Shown here: piece after piece, positions 15,474 through 24,184 of the stretch | Position numbering within the stretch: position 1 is the first letter of the stretch | Layout: each line of letters begins with the position of its first letter | NCBI GenBank assembly: GCA_902569055.1 | Contig: CACFSU010000008.1 | Span: forward strand, 1 to 47,486 | Source of the DNA: an uncultured Pelagibacteraceae bacterium | Lineage (GTDB): Bacteria > Pseudomonadota > Alphaproteobacteria > Pelagibacterales > Pelagibacteraceae | Reading direction: 5' to 3' | Length of the DNA: 47,486 nt | Notes under the pieces: generated by a model | What the model was told of the DNA's origin: nothing | The model's database searches: none | The model's input: the letters and a program-made list of their open reading frames with translations, nothing else | Translations under genes and position numbers: made by a program

Positions 15474-17041
15474 TGATAAGAAAATTAATCACTTTATTTA
15501 AATTAGGAAGAAAAGTTGCAAAATCAGATATTATTAAAATAATATCTAAATTTCAAGAACCATCAATAATTGTAAAAATTTTATTTAAGATATTGGCTTT
15601 TTCTTTTTCTCAAAAAAATCAAATCAACATAAATCAAAATGAAGGAGAGAGGCTATCTAGTTCTTTAGAATCAATGGGTACAACTTTTATTAAACTTGGA
15701 CAATTTCTAGCTACAAGGCCTGACATTATAGGAGAAGAATTATCAAAAAAATTAGAAAATTTACAAGATAAACTCCCACCTTTTTCTATTCTTCAAGCTA
15801 AAGAAATAATAAAAAAAGACCTAGGTGAAAGCACTTTTAATTCAATAATTAATTTAAGTGAACCAGTAGCTGCTGCTTCTGTTGCACAAGTACACAAAGC
15901 TCAAATTAATGACAATGGGACAATTAAAGATGTAGCAATTAAAATTCTAAGACCAGATATTAAAAAGATATTTAATCAAGAAATTGATGCAATGATGTTG
16001 TTTGCTTTTATGATTGAGTCTTTAAACAAAAAAACAAAAAGATTAAAACTAGTAGAAGTAGTTTTTCTACTTAAAGAAATAACAAATCTTGAAATGGACC
16101 TTAGATTTGAAGCAGCTGCTGCAAATGAGTATGCGGAAAATACTAAGAACGATGTGGGAATTTTAGTACCTCAAGTTTATTGGAATTTTACAAGTGAAAA
16201 TGTCATGACACTAGATTGGATAGATGGAGTTTCAATACGAGAAACCGAAGAACTTAAAAAAAGAAATATTAATACAAATAAAATTGCAGAAGATGTTATT
16301 CAACATTTTTTAAGACATGCTGTTAGAGATGGTTTTTTCCATGCTGACATGCATCAAGGAAATATCTTTATTGATAATAGTGGACAAATTGTTCCTATAG
16401 ATTTCGGTATTATGGGAAGGTTGGATAAGATGAGTAAAAGATTTTTAGCAGAAATATTATTTGGTTTTATACAAAGAGATTATAAAAAAGTAGCTGAAGT
16501 ACATATAGTTGCTGGATTAGTTCCAAAAGGAGTTTCTATAGATGATCTAGCTCAAGCTCTTAGATCAATTGGGGAACCTATTTTTGGTCAAGAAGTAAAA
16601 GACATATCTGGTGGTCGATTATTAAAACAGTTATTTGATGTTACAGAAAAGTTTAATATGCAAACTCAGCCTCAATTATTAATGTTACAAAAAACAATGG
16701 TAGTAGTAGAAGGAGTTGCTAGAAAATTAAATCCTAATACTAATATTTGGACTACCTCCAAACCTGTTCTTGAAAGTTGGTTAAAGGAAACGAAAGATCC
16801 ATTAAATACCATTAACGACACACTGCAAAATACCTCGGAAGTAATTAAACGTCTTCCAGAGTTCCCTGAAATAATGGATAAAGCAAATCAAGCTTTAACA
16901 TATCTTGCAAGTGGTCAAATACCTCAAAACTCTAATTCATATACTCAACTAAATAATAAAAAATCAGAAATGATGGCTTTTAGAAACCAATCTATTATTG
17001 GGATTTTAATTCTTGTAATTTTAGGGCTATTAGTATTTTAA
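15473..17041 (+). CDS. ubiB: UbiB, ABC1/ADCK-like ATPase for ubiquinone synthesis
   Basis: A 522-residue atypical kinase-like membrane protein needed for ubiquinone synthesis. It shows the lysine-containing 'KLGQFLATRPDI' KxGQ motif, the Ala-rich nucleotide loop 'PVAAASVAQVHKA', the catalytic-loop-like 'GFFHADMHQGNIF' and 'PIDFGIMGRL'. A C-terminal transmembrane segment ('SIIGILILVILGLLVF') follows. I prefer ATG 15473 (TAATG with ubiE; GGAAG 6 nt upstream) to the TTG at 15461. coaBC follows after 8 bp. Confidence 0.96.
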   Translation: MIRKLITLFKLGRKVAKSDIIKIISKFQEPSIIVKILFKILAFSFSQKNQININQNEGERLSSSLESMGTTFIKLGQFLATRPDIIGEELSKKLENLQDKLPPFSILQAKEIIKKDLGESTFNSIINLSEPVAAASVAQVHKAQINDNGTIKDVAIKILRPDIKKIFNQEIDAMMLFAFMIESLNKKTKRLKLVEVVFLLKEITNLEMDLRFEAAAANEYAENTKNDVGILVPQVYWNFTSENVMTLDWIDGVSIRETEELKKRNINTNKIAEDVIQHFLRHAVRDGFFHADMHQGNIFIDNSGQIVPIDFGIMGRLDKMSKRFLAEILFGFIQRDYKKVAEVHIVAGLVPKGVSIDDLAQALRSIGEPIFGQEVKDISGGRLLKQLFDVTEKFNMQTQPQLLMLQKTMVVVEGVARKLNPNTNIWTTSKPVLESWLKETKDPLNTINDTLQNTSEVIKRLPEFPEIMDKANQALTYLASGQIPQNSNSYTQLNNKKSEMMAFRNQSIIGILILVILGLLVF

Positions 17042-17049
17042 TTCACGCA

Positions 17050-18249
17050 ATGAAAAACTTAAAAGATAAAAAGATATTGATGATAATTTGTGGAGGAATT
17101 GCCGCCTATAAAAGTCTTGAAACTATAAGAATTTTAAAAAAAAGTGGATGTAAAATAAAAACCATCTTAACTAAGAGCTCTAAAGAGTTTGTAACTCCAT
17201 TATCAATTGCATCCTTATCAAAAGGTAAAGTTTACGACGATTTATTCAGTATAGAAAACGAAAGTGAAATGGATCATATTGCTTTATCTAGATGGGCAGA
17301 TTTAATTTTGGTTGAACCAGCCACAGCAAATACAATTTCAAAACTTGCAAAAGGATCATCAGAAGATTTAGCTTCAACAGTTATTTTAGCTTCAAATAAA
17401 CCTATTTTTTTAGTTCCAGCAATGAATATAAGAATGTGGGAACATCCATCTACAAAAAAAAATTTAGATGTTTTAAAGAATTATTCTTACAAGATTATTG
17501 GACCTGAAATTGGAGAGATGGCTTGCGGAGAATACGGTGAAGGAAAAATGACTGAGCCAGTTGATATAGTAAATAGAATTAATGATTATTTGTTAACTAT
17601 TAATAAAAATAATAAACTGAAAGCCTTAGTAACAGCAGGTCCAACTAAAGAATATATAGACCCAATTAGATTTATTACAAATAAATCTAGCGGTAAACAA
17701 GGTTATGAAATAGCTAAATCATTATCAAGAAATGGTTATCAAACAACTTTAATATCAGGACCTACAAATCTTAAAATTCATGATGAAATTAAACTTATTA
17801 AAGTTGAAACTACAGACCAAATGTTTAAAGAAACACAAAAAAATTTACCAGTTGATGTAGCTATTTTTGCTGCTGCAGTTGCTGATTTTAAAGTTGCTGA
17901 AAAGCATGACGTAAAAATAAAAAAGAAAGATGAATTGAATATTAAACTAGAAAAGAATGTTGATATTTTATCTTATATTTCTAATCACAATTCAATGAGA
18001 CCAAAATTAGTAATAGGTTTTGCAGCAGAAACAAATAATTTAGAGGATAATGCAATTGAAAAATTAAAGAATAAAAATTGTGACATGATTATAGCTAATG
18101 ATGTTTCAAACAAAAGTATAGGTTTTGATTCAGACTTTAATGAAGTAACTATTTTTTATAAAAATAATAAAAAAGAAAAATTATTTGCAAAAAATAAATC
18201 TTTAATATCAGATGAGATAGTAGAAAGAGTCAAAAATCAATTAAATTAA
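17050..18249 (+). CDS. coaBC: Bifunctional phosphopantothenoylcysteine decarboxylase/synthetase
   Basis: A 399-residue two-domain enzyme for coenzyme A synthesis. The N-terminal flavoprotein (CoaC) domain has 'GGIAAYKSLETIRIL', 'VEPATANTISKLAKG', 'VPAMNIRMWEHPST' and the active-site cysteine segment 'MACGEYGEGKM'. The CoaB domain begins about residue 190 with 'ALVTAGPTKEYIDPIRFITN' and includes 'FAAAVADFKV' and 'IGFAAET'. Length is normal. The stop and the dut start share one base at 18249 (TAATG). Confidence 0.97.
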   Translation: MKNLKDKKILMIICGGIAAYKSLETIRILKKSGCKIKTILTKSSKEFVTPLSIASLSKGKVYDDLFSIENESEMDHIALSRWADLILVEPATANTISKLAKGSSEDLASTVILASNKPIFLVPAMNIRMWEHPSTKKNLDVLKNYSYKIIGPEIGEMACGEYGEGKMTEPVDIVNRINDYLLTINKNNKLKALVTAGPTKEYIDPIRFITNKSSGKQGYEIAKSLSRNGYQTTLISGPTNLKIHDEIKLIKVETTDQMFKETQKNLPVDVAIFAAAVADFKVAEKHDVKIKKKDELNIKLEKNVDILSYISNHNSMRPKLVIGFAAETNNLEDNAIEKLKNKNCDMIIANDVSNKSIGFDSDFNEVTIFYKNNKKEKLFAKNKSLISDEIVERVKNQLN

Positions 18250-18686
18250 TGGTTAAAGTTTTAATTAAAAAATTATCTACTAAAGTTCAATTACCATCAT
18301 ACAAAACATCAGGAGCTTCAGGAGTGGATTTAATGGCTTTCATCAAGTCCTCAATAACAATTAAGCCTAAAACTTCTTCTTTAATACCTACTGGTTTATC
18401 AATAGCTTTTTCTGAAGATTATGAGGTACAAATAAGACCAAGATCTGGGTTAGCTGCCAAAAATAACATTAGTGTATTGAATACACCAGGTACTATAGAC
18501 AGTGACTATAGAGGAGAAATTAAAGTAATAATTTATAATCATGGAAATAATGATTTTCTTATCAATAACGGAGATAGAATAGCTCAAATGATATTAATGC
18601 CTGTTGTTAAAATGGAGTTAGAAGAAACCAATAATTTGCCTGAAACAATAAGAGGAGAGGGTGGATTTGGTTCAACGGGTAAATGA
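18249..18686 (+). CDS. dut: dUTP pyrophosphatase
   Basis: A 145-residue trimeric dUTPase that hydrolyses dUTP to dUMP. The five family motifs appear in order: 'SGASGVDLMA', 'IRPRSGLAAKN', 'NTPGTIDSDYRGEI' (catalytic Asp), 'NNGDRIAQMILMP' and the flexible C-terminal 'GGFGSTGK'. It is coupled at both ends: TAATG with coaBC and a 4-bp overlap (ATGA) with the following ThiF-like gene. Confidence 0.98.
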   Translation: MVKVLIKKLSTKVQLPSYKTSGASGVDLMAFIKSSITIKPKTSSLIPTGLSIAFSEDYEVQIRPRSGLAAKNNISVLNTPGTIDSDYRGEIKVIIYNHGNNDFLINNGDRIAQMILMPVVKMELEETNNLPETIRGEGGFGSTGK

Positions 18687-19429
18687 CTTCAATGTTAAAT
18701 AAAAATCAACTTGAAAGATTTTCAAGACAAATCATTTTAAAAAATATTGGTGCTCTAGGTCAGAAAAAAATTATTCAGTCTAAAGTACTAATTATTGGTA
18801 TGGGTGGTTTAGGGTGTCCTGTTGCTGAATTTTTAACTAGAGCAGGCGTTGGGTCTATAGGAATTGTTGATTCTGATAATGTTGATTTATCAAATATTCA
18901 TCGTCAAAGTCTTTATGATATTAGCGATTTAAAAAAATCTAAAGTTATGGCTGCTAAGAAAAAATTAAAAAAAATCAATTCAAAAACAAAGGTTAATTGT
19001 CACAAAATACGACTAAATAAAAATAATTATAACAAAATTATAAAAGAATATGATTATATCGTAGATGGTTCTGATAATTTTAAAACTAAATTTTTAATAA
19101 ATGATTTTAGTAAACTATCCAAAAAATTTTTAGTAACTGGAGCTATCAGTAAATTTGATGGACATATTTTTACGTTTGATTTTAAAAAAAAAGATACCCC
19201 TTGTATAAGAAGTTTTTTCCAAGAAAAAAAAATTTCAGATGACATATTGAATTGTGAATATGAAGGAATTTTGGGAACTGTAGCAGGTATTATTGGCACT
19301 ATACAAGCTAATGAAGTTTTAAAAAAAATTTTAAATATTGGTAAAAATCTAAATGGTTATATTCTAATTTTAGACTTACTAAATTTAAGTTTTAGAAAAG
19401 TTAAATTGAATAAACTCAAAAATGTTTAA
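18683..19429 (+). CDS. ThiF/MoeB/HesA-family adenylyltransferase
   Basis: A 248-residue E1-like enzyme that adenylates the C-terminus of a small sulfur-carrier protein (ThiS or MoaD type). 'LIIGMGGLGCPVAEFLTRAG' is the nucleotide-binding loop near residue 36. 'VDLSNIHRQSLY' is the catalytic Arg region and 'DYIVDGSDNFKTKFLINDF' the conserved adenylation Asp region. The zinc-binding CxxC pairs found in many MoeB/ThiF proteins are not visible. There is no rhodanese domain. Which carrier it serves cannot be read, as none is in the window. Confidence 0.88.
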   Translation: MTSMLNKNQLERFSRQIILKNIGALGQKKIIQSKVLIIGMGGLGCPVAEFLTRAGVGSIGIVDSDNVDLSNIHRQSLYDISDLKKSKVMAAKKKLKKINSKTKVNCHKIRLNKNNYNKIIKEYDYIVDGSDNFKTKFLINDFSKLSKKFLVTGAISKFDGHIFTFDFKKKDTPCIRSFFQEKKISDDILNCEYEGILGTVAGIIGTIQANEVLKKILNIGKNLNGYILILDLLNLSFRKVKLNKLKNV

Positions 19430-19865
19430 AAAAATTCTAATAATTTTTTTTTCTTTATTATTTTTTTCGATAGCTACTGCTGAAGATATTTTTCTATCTT
19501 TAAAAAAAAATAAAGTTAATGTTAGATATGGTCCAAGTTTTGAATTTCCAATAAAATATGTTTATAAAAAAATTAATTTTCCAATTAAACAAATTGATAA
19601 AAAAGAAAATTTTCGAAGAATTGTAGATATTAAAAATAATAGTGGCTGGATACACATTTCTCAATTAAAAAAAATAAGTTCAGTAATCACTTTAAAAGAG
19701 AAAATAATGTTTAAAAAGCCAACAATTTTTTCTAAGCCTATTGCTAGAATTGAAAAAGGTAGATTATTAATAATCCAACATTGCAGCAAAGAATGGTGTA
19801 AAATTAAAACAAATAATTTTAAAGGTTGGGTTAATAAAGAAAATCTTTGGGGAATAGTAAATTAA
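19422..19865 (+). CDS. Secreted bacterial SH3-domain protein
   Basis: A 147-residue protein with an N-terminal signal peptide ('LIIFFSLLFFSIATA', cleavage near residue 20). Two SH3b-like modules follow: the first has 'KVNVRYGPSFEFPIKYVYKK' and 'SGWIHISQL', the second 'WCKIKTNNFKGWVNKENLWG'. The family is periplasmic and often linked to cell-wall binding; the ligand is unknown. It starts 8 bp inside the ThiF-like gene and ends the plus-strand run from ubiE. Confidence 0.88.
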   Translation: MFKKILIIFFSLLFFSIATAEDIFLSLKKNKVNVRYGPSFEFPIKYVYKKINFPIKQIDKKENFRRIVDIKNNSGWIHISQLKKISSVITLKEKIMFKKPTIFSKPIARIEKGRLLIIQHCSKEWCKIKTNNFKGWVNKENLWGIVN

Positions 19866-19868
19866 AAT

Positions 19869-19970
19869 TTATAACAAAGTAATTCCATTTTTTAAAAAAA
19901 ATATAGCTAGAATAAAAACTAACGTAATGTAAATTAAAAAATAGACTGTATATTTTATATATTTTTTCAT
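19869..19970 (-). CDS. Small membrane peptide, 33 residues
   Basis: A short reading frame (ATG at 19970, TAA at 19869-19871) encoding a basic start ('MKKYIKYTVY') and one hydrophobic span ('FLIYITLVFILAIFFL'). The layout is basic N-terminus, membrane helix, short tail. It lies 20 bp after the DUF2061-like gene on the same strand and nearly touches the convergent SH3 gene. No ribosome-binding site is clear. It could be the last member of the katG operon, or a chance frame in AT-rich DNA. Confidence 0.4.
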   Translation of the reverse strand: MKKYIKYTVYFLIYITLVFILAIFFLKNGITLL

Positions 19971-19990
19971 AATAAAATTTTTTTTTAATT

Positions 19991-20233
19991 TTAGTTTTTA
20001 TTTTTTTTACTCATCCACCATTTATCCAAAATAAAATACCAGACAGCATTTGCTAATGGCTCAACTATAGCATCAGTCAACGCTACTACAAAAGATACAC
20101 TTGATATAGTCATTAAAACTGTAATAGCTATTATAAAATGCCCAATTGTATAAATAATTGTTCTTAAAATTGAGCCTTTATTAGAACTATAAATATTTCC
20201 AGCTGCTTTAAATAGTCCAGATGTAAGTTCCAT
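19991..20233 (-). CDS. DUF2061-type small membrane protein
   Basis: An 80-residue protein with two hydrophobic segments: 'RTIIYTIGHFIIAITVLMTI' and a second around 'FVVALTDAIVEPLANAVWYF', ending 'LDKWWMSKKNKN'. The Arg-x3-Tyr-x2-(Gly)-His start of the first helix and the Glu-Pro-x-Ala-Asn-x3-Tyr stretch of the second match the uncharacterised DUF2061 family. Function is unknown. Its ATG follows directly on the stop of the upstream hydroxylase-like gene, so the two are coupled. Confidence 0.75.
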   Translation of the reverse strand: MELTSGLFKAAGNIYSSNKGSILRTIIYTIGHFIIAITVLMTISSVSFVVALTDAIVEPLANAVWYFILDKWWMSKKNKN

Positions 20234-20830
20234 TTATTTTTTAAAAAGATTTTCTAAAACACATGCAACTAAATGTATCCTAGCTTGTTCACCTCCATTA
20301 AAAAAATTATGATATTTCGTATTGTTTGTTATCCATACTTTTCCATCAGCTGGAAGATGTTTGGCAACATTTTCTATAACCATTGAACAACCTTTATTTG
20401 TTATAATAGGCACATGAAGTCTACATTCTGGATCCTTATGCCAACTTAAAGTTGATCTTGGTTCTTTCAGCAATAATCTTACTCTTCCTAATTTGTATCT
20501 TTTGCTCAATATCTCATAAACTTCTTTAAAATATGTTTTCTCAAATTCTGGAATTAATTGTGTATATTTAGACTCATCTATATCAATATCCCTTGAAACT
20601 TCTTTTCCAGTATCATCAGCAATTGTCCAATACTTACCTCTTATATTATTTCCTTTAATAGAACTCTCATCATTAGGGATTTGATTTATTGGTATTGCAC
20701 CAAAATGAGTAACACCAGGAGAATTAAATTTTTTATTTTTTAATATCTTATCTAAATCCTCTCTCAATTTTGAAATATCAAAATTAAGATTAGGAACTTC
20801 ATAAAAGTCCTCAAAACTTGTTGTTGTCAT
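20234..20830 (-). CDS. Aspartyl/asparaginyl beta-hydroxylase-family (2-oxoglutarate/Fe) protein
   Basis: A 198-residue protein with a cupin-like Asp/Asn hydroxylase domain. 'LSWHKDPECRLHVPIITNKG' near residues 124-143 holds a H-x-D pair and a second His, and 'KYHNFFNGGEQARIHLVACV' near residue 175 holds the distal His and the Arg that would bind 2-oxoglutarate. The family hydroxylates proteins or small molecules; the substrate here is unknown. It lies 23 bp after katG on the same strand and abuts the DUF2061-like gene, which suggests an operon. No signal peptide is present. Confidence 0.82.
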   Translation of the reverse strand: MTTTSFEDFYEVPNLNFDISKLREDLDKILKNKKFNSPGVTHFGAIPINQIPNDESSIKGNNIRGKYWTIADDTGKEVSRDIDIDESKYTQLIPEFEKTYFKEVYEILSKRYKLGRVRLLLKEPRSTLSWHKDPECRLHVPIITNKGCSMVIENVAKHLPADGKVWITNNTKYHNFFNGGEQARIHLVACVLENLFKK

Positions 20831-20853
20831 ATATTGTTCCGCTTTTTTATGGT

Positions 20854-23091
20854 TTAATTTAATTTTAAATCGAATCTATCTGCATTCATAACTTTGACCC
20901 ATGCAGAAATAAAGTCTTTTATAAATTTATCTTGAGAATCATCACATGCATAAACCTCTGCTAAAGCTCTGAGTTGAGAATTAGATCCAAAAATAAGGTC
21001 TACTCTTGTACCTATCCATTTAATTTTCTTTGTTTTTCTATCTATCCCATTAAATGTTTGTTCAGATTTATCTGTTTCTTTCCAAGTTATATTCATATCT
21101 AATAGATTTATAAAATAATCATTAGTTAGCACACCTGACTTATTAGTAAAAACACCATGTTTTGAATTATCAAAGTTAGTATCTAAAACCCTCATTCCAC
21201 CTACAAGAGCTGTCATCTCTGGAGCTGTAAGACCCATTAACTGTGCTTTATCAATTAATTGTTCTTCAGAAGAGATATTTGATGCTCCACCATTCAAATA
21301 ATTTCTAAAACCATCAGCTTGAGGTTCTAACAAACCAAATGAATGAATATCAGTCTGATTTTGTCTTGCGTCTCCTCTTCCAGGTGAGAATGGTACATTT
21401 ATTTTATGACCTGCTTTTTTAGCTGCCATCTCTATACCAACGCTTCCTGCTAAAACAATTAAATCAGCCATAGAAACACTTTTCTTTTTACTATCAAATC
21501 GTTTTTTAATTTTTTTTAAATCATTAATAATTTTTAAGAGTTTCTTTGGATTATTCACTTTCCAATTTTTTTGTGGCTCTAACATTATTCTACCACCATT
21601 AGCTCCGCCTCTTTTATCAGAACCTCGGAAAGTTGATGCAGATGCCCAAGCAGTAGAAACTAATTCAGATATTGATATTTTTGATTTTAAAATTTTTAAT
21701 TTTAAATCTTTAATATCTTTTGATTTTAATTTATATTTTGGTTTATCTATTGGGTCTTGCCAAATTAATTCTTCTTTTGGCACTTCATTTCCAAGATAAC
21801 AAGCTCTAGGACCCATGTCTCTATGAGTTAATTTAAACCATGCTCTTGCAAATGCATCATGAAATTCTTTTGGATTTTCGTGAAAATGTCTAGTTATAGG
21901 TCCATAACTTGGATCTACCTTAAGAGAGATATCTGTTGTTTGCATCATAGGAGGATGAAGAACATTTTTATCATGTGCATCGGGTACCATTTTAATCTCT
22001 TGTCCATTTTTCTTTGGTGTCCATTGATGTGCTCCTGCTGGACTTTTTGTAAGCTCCCATTCATGTCCATAAAGACAATCTAAATAACCCATATCCCATT
22101 TAATAGGATTCTGAGTCCAAGCACCTTCAATACCGCTACTTATTGTATCTACACCTTTTCCTGATTTATAACCGCTGTTCCATCCAGTAGCTTGATCTTG
22201 AATTCTTGATGCTTCAGGGTCCGGGCCTTTATGAGATTCGGGTGCTGCTCCGTGTGATTTTCCAAATGTATGACCACCTGCAACTAATGCTGCAGTTTCA
22301 TAATCGTTCATAGCCATTCTTCCAAATGTTTCTCTAATATCATGTGCTGCAAGCAATGGATCAGGATTAGCATCTGGTCCTTGTGGATTCACATAAATTA
22401 ATCCCATATGTGAGGCTCCTAAAGGTTGTTCTAAATCTCTTTTTCCACTATATCTTTTAACATCTAACATTTCTTTTTCTGAGCCCCAGTAAATATCATC
22501 TTCTGGTTCCCAAATATCTATTCTTCCAGCACCAAAACCAAATGTTTTGAATCCCATAGAATCTAAAGCTACGTTACCGACTAGAATAAACAAATCAGCC
22601 CAAGAAATTTTTTTTCCATATTTTTTTTTGATTGGCCATAAAAGCAGTCTTGCTTTATCTAAATTTACATTATCCGGCCAAGAATTTAATGGTGCAAAAC
22701 GTTGGTTTCCTGTTCCTGCTCCTCCTCTACCATCTCCTGTTCTATAAGTCCCTGCTGCATGCCAAGCTAATCTAATAAATAATGGACCATAATGACCATA
22801 ATCTGCTGGCCACCATTCTTGTGAGTCTGTCATTAATTTTTTTAAATCTTTTTTAAGAGACTTGAAGTTAAGTTTTTTAAATTCTTTTGAATATTTGAAT
22901 TTTTTATCCATAGGATTTGATAAATTAGAATGCTGGCTGAGAATTTTAAGATTCAAACTATTTGGCCAAAAATCTCTGTTGGTTTGACCTCTGCCAGCTG
23001 AGAATTTTGCTGGAGTTCCTGATCCCGTAAATGGACATTTGCTTATTTCTTTAGCTTTAAAAGATTTATTTTTAAAATTTTCAGTACTCAT
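20854..23091 (-). CDS. katG: Catalase-peroxidase KatG
   Basis: A 745-residue bifunctional heme catalase-peroxidase, full length with both the active N-terminal domain and the heme-less C-terminal copy. The distal site is R107, W110 and H111 in '[12 protein letters not shown]'. The proximal heme His is H274 in '[10 protein letters not shown]'. W110, Y233 ('GLIYVNPQG') and M259 ('RMAMND') stand where the Trp-Tyr-Met adduct forms, so catalase activity is expected. It should remove hydrogen peroxide in the cytoplasm. A TTGACA promoter with an Irr-box-like palindrome lies upstream, and irr is the next gene on the same strand. Confidence 0.97.
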   Translation of the reverse strand: MSTENFKNKSFKAKEISKCPFTGSGTPAKFSAGRGQTNRDFWPNSLNLKILSQHSNLSNPMDKKFKYSKEFKKLNFKSLKKDLKKLMTDSQEWWPADYGHYGPLFIRLAWHAAGTYRTGDGRGGAGTGNQRFAPLNSWPDNVNLDKARLLLWPIKKKYGKKISWADLFILVGNVALDSMGFKTFGFGAGRIDIWEPEDDIYWGSEKEMLDVKRYSGKRDLEQPLGASHMGLIYVNPQGPDANPDPLLAAHDIRETFGRMAMNDYETAALVAGGHTFGKSHGAAPESHKGPDPEASRIQDQATGWNSGYKSGKGVDTISSGIEGAWTQNPIKWDMGYLDCLYGHEWELTKSPAGAHQWTPKKNGQEIKMVPDAHDKNVLHPPMMQTTDISLKVDPSYGPITRHFHENPKEFHDAFARAWFKLTHRDMGPRACYLGNEVPKEELIWQDPIDKPKYKLKSKDIKDLKLKILKSKISISELVSTAWASASTFRGSDKRGGANGGRIMLEPQKNWKVNNPKKLLKIINDLKKIKKRFDSKKKSVSMADLIVLAGSVGIEMAAKKAGHKINVPFSPGRGDARQNQTDIHSFGLLEPQADGFRNYLNGGASNISSEEQLIDKAQLMGLTAPEMTALVGGMRVLDTNFDNSKHGVFTNKSGVLTNDYFINLLDMNITWKETDKSEQTFNGIDRKTKKIKWIGTRVDLIFGSNSQLRALAEVYACDDSQDKFIKDFISAWVKVMNADRFDLKLN

Positions 23092-23126
23092 AATTTTATC
23101 CTTAGTTTAATATTCTTAAAGATACT

Positions 23127-23155
23127 ACTTTATAATGATTCTAAAAAGGTGTCAA
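23127..23155 (-). promoter_or_regulatory. katG promoter
   Basis: TTGACA (23155-23150) on the minus strand. The -10 is either TATAAA after 15 nt (23134-23129) or TAAAGT after 17 nt (23132-23127). It sits in the 98-bp gap between the irr stop and the katG ATG, so katG need not depend on the irr transcript. Confidence 0.6.
23129..23145. promoter_or_regulatory. Irr-box-like palindrome in the katG promoter
   Basis: The plus strand reads TTTATAATGATTCTAAA. Its halves TTTATAA and TTCTAAA are inverted copies with one mismatch. This resembles the iron-control element bound by Irr in alphaproteobacteria. It fills the space between the -35 and -10 elements of katG and overlaps the -10, a position suited to repression. 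Fifteen of 17 bases match the site upstream of irr. Confidence 0.6.
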
Positions 23156-23189
23156 TTGTATAAAAGTGACGCTGATTTATTAAAAGAAA

Positions 23190-23589
23190 TTAGTCTTCTA
23201 GTTTAACTAGAACTTCTATAGATTTAATTTTTTTTCCATCTATTTTTTTTAAAACATTTATTGGTCCTATTTCAGAGTTTTCTAAATCAATTAATTTTTC
23301 TTCTTTTAAATCATAAAAATGATGATGATCAGAAATATTAGTATCAAAATAGGTTTGATTTGAGTTTATCGCTATTTGTTTTAAATAACCTTTTTTTTTC
23401 AAACGCGTGAACAGTGTTATAGACTGTAGCTAATGATATCTTATTATTTAATTGTCTATTAATTTTTTTCACCAAATCATTAACTGTGAAATGGAATGTT
23501 TTTTCAGTATCAAATAGAACTTCACATATTTGAAGTCTTTGTTTGGTAGGTCTTAATCCAGATTTTCTTAATTTTTCTGTATATTTCAC
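23190..23589 (-). pseudogene. irr: Iron-response regulator Irr (Fur family), split by a frameshift in an A9 tract
   Basis: Two overlapping frames make one protein. The first half (GTG start at 23589) has the Fur winged-helix 'RKSGLRPTKQRLQICEVLF' and the recognition region 'KISLATVYNTVHAFEKK'. The second half has 'TYFDTNISDHHHFYDL', the Irr hallmark with the HHH heme/metal motif. The frames part at a run of nine A (T9 at 23391-23399 on the plus strand). With eight A the product would be a normal 132-residue Irr. So this is a sequencing error, a true inactivating mutation, or a slippage-rescued gene. The place beside fabA-fabB is the usual one for irr. A candidate operator lies upstream. Confidence 0.85.
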
Positions 23590-23607
23590 AATTTGAATGT
23601 ATTGTTA

Positions 23608-23624
23608 GTTATAATTATTCTAAA
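23608..23624. promoter_or_regulatory. Irr-box-like site between irr and fabA
   Basis: The plus strand reads GTTATAATTATTCTAAA, differing from the katG site at only 2 of 17 positions (first and ninth). It lies 19 bp upstream of the irr GTG in the divergent irr-fabA gap (23590-23683), where it could serve irr autoregulation and possibly fabA. The surrounding DNA is almost pure A/T, so the match is suggestive, not proof. Confidence 0.5.
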
Positions 23625-23683
23625 CTAGTATTATAATTATATTATATATTTATAAAATCAAGTAAATAAGAATACTCAATTTT

Positions 23684-24184
23684 ATGAAAAAAAACTCATA
23701 CTCTCACGATGAGCTTATAAATTGTGGTAAAGGCAAATTATTTGGCCCAGGTAATGCAAAATTACCTCTACCACCTATGCTTATGTTTGATAGAATAACT
23801 GAAATTAATGATAATAAAGGAGCTTTTAAAAAAGGATCATTAAAAGCTGAATTAGATATCAAAAAAGATCTTTGGTTTTTTGATTGTCATTTTAAAGAAG
23901 ATCCAGTTATGCCAGGATGCTTAGGTCTTGATGCTATGTGGCAATTAGTTGGTTTTTATTTAGGTTGGATTGGAAACCCAGGAAAAGGAAGGGCATTAGG
24001 AGTTGGAACAGTAAAATTTACAGGTGAAGTCTTACAAGAAGTTAAATTAGTCCGTTATGAGATAGATATGAAAAAAATTATGTCACCAGGTGGAACAACA
24101 GTAGGTCTTGCTAATGGTATAGTCCTAGCAGATGAGAAGAAAATATATTCAGCAGAAAGTTTAAAAGTAGGTTTATTTAAATAA
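23684..24184 (+). CDS. fabA: 3-hydroxydecanoyl-ACP dehydratase/isomerase FabA
   Basis: A 166-residue enzyme that dehydrates 3-hydroxydecanoyl-ACP and isomerises the product to the cis-3 form, starting unsaturated fatty-acid synthesis. The active site is H69 in '[20 protein letters not shown]', followed by '[20 protein letters not shown]'. Length is normal for FabA and longer than FabZ. Its stop overlaps the fabB start (TAATG). Divergent from irr, it heads the fabA-fabB-fabI operon, a conserved arrangement. Confidence 0.97.
   Translation: MKKNSYSHDELINCGKGKLFGPGNAKLPLPPMLMFDRITEINDNKGAFKKGSLKAELDIKKDLWFFDCHFKEDPVMPGCLGLDAMWQLVGFYLGWIGNPGKGRALGVGTVKFTGEVLQEVKLVRYEIDMKKIMSPGGTTVGLANGIVLADEKKIYSAESLKVGLFK

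Noticed and set aside
23610..23641. Longer inverted repeat TATAATTAT...ATAATTATA in the irr-fabA gap
   Set aside because: It is composed only of A and T with a 14-nt spacer, which is expected by chance here; only the part matching the katG site was kept.
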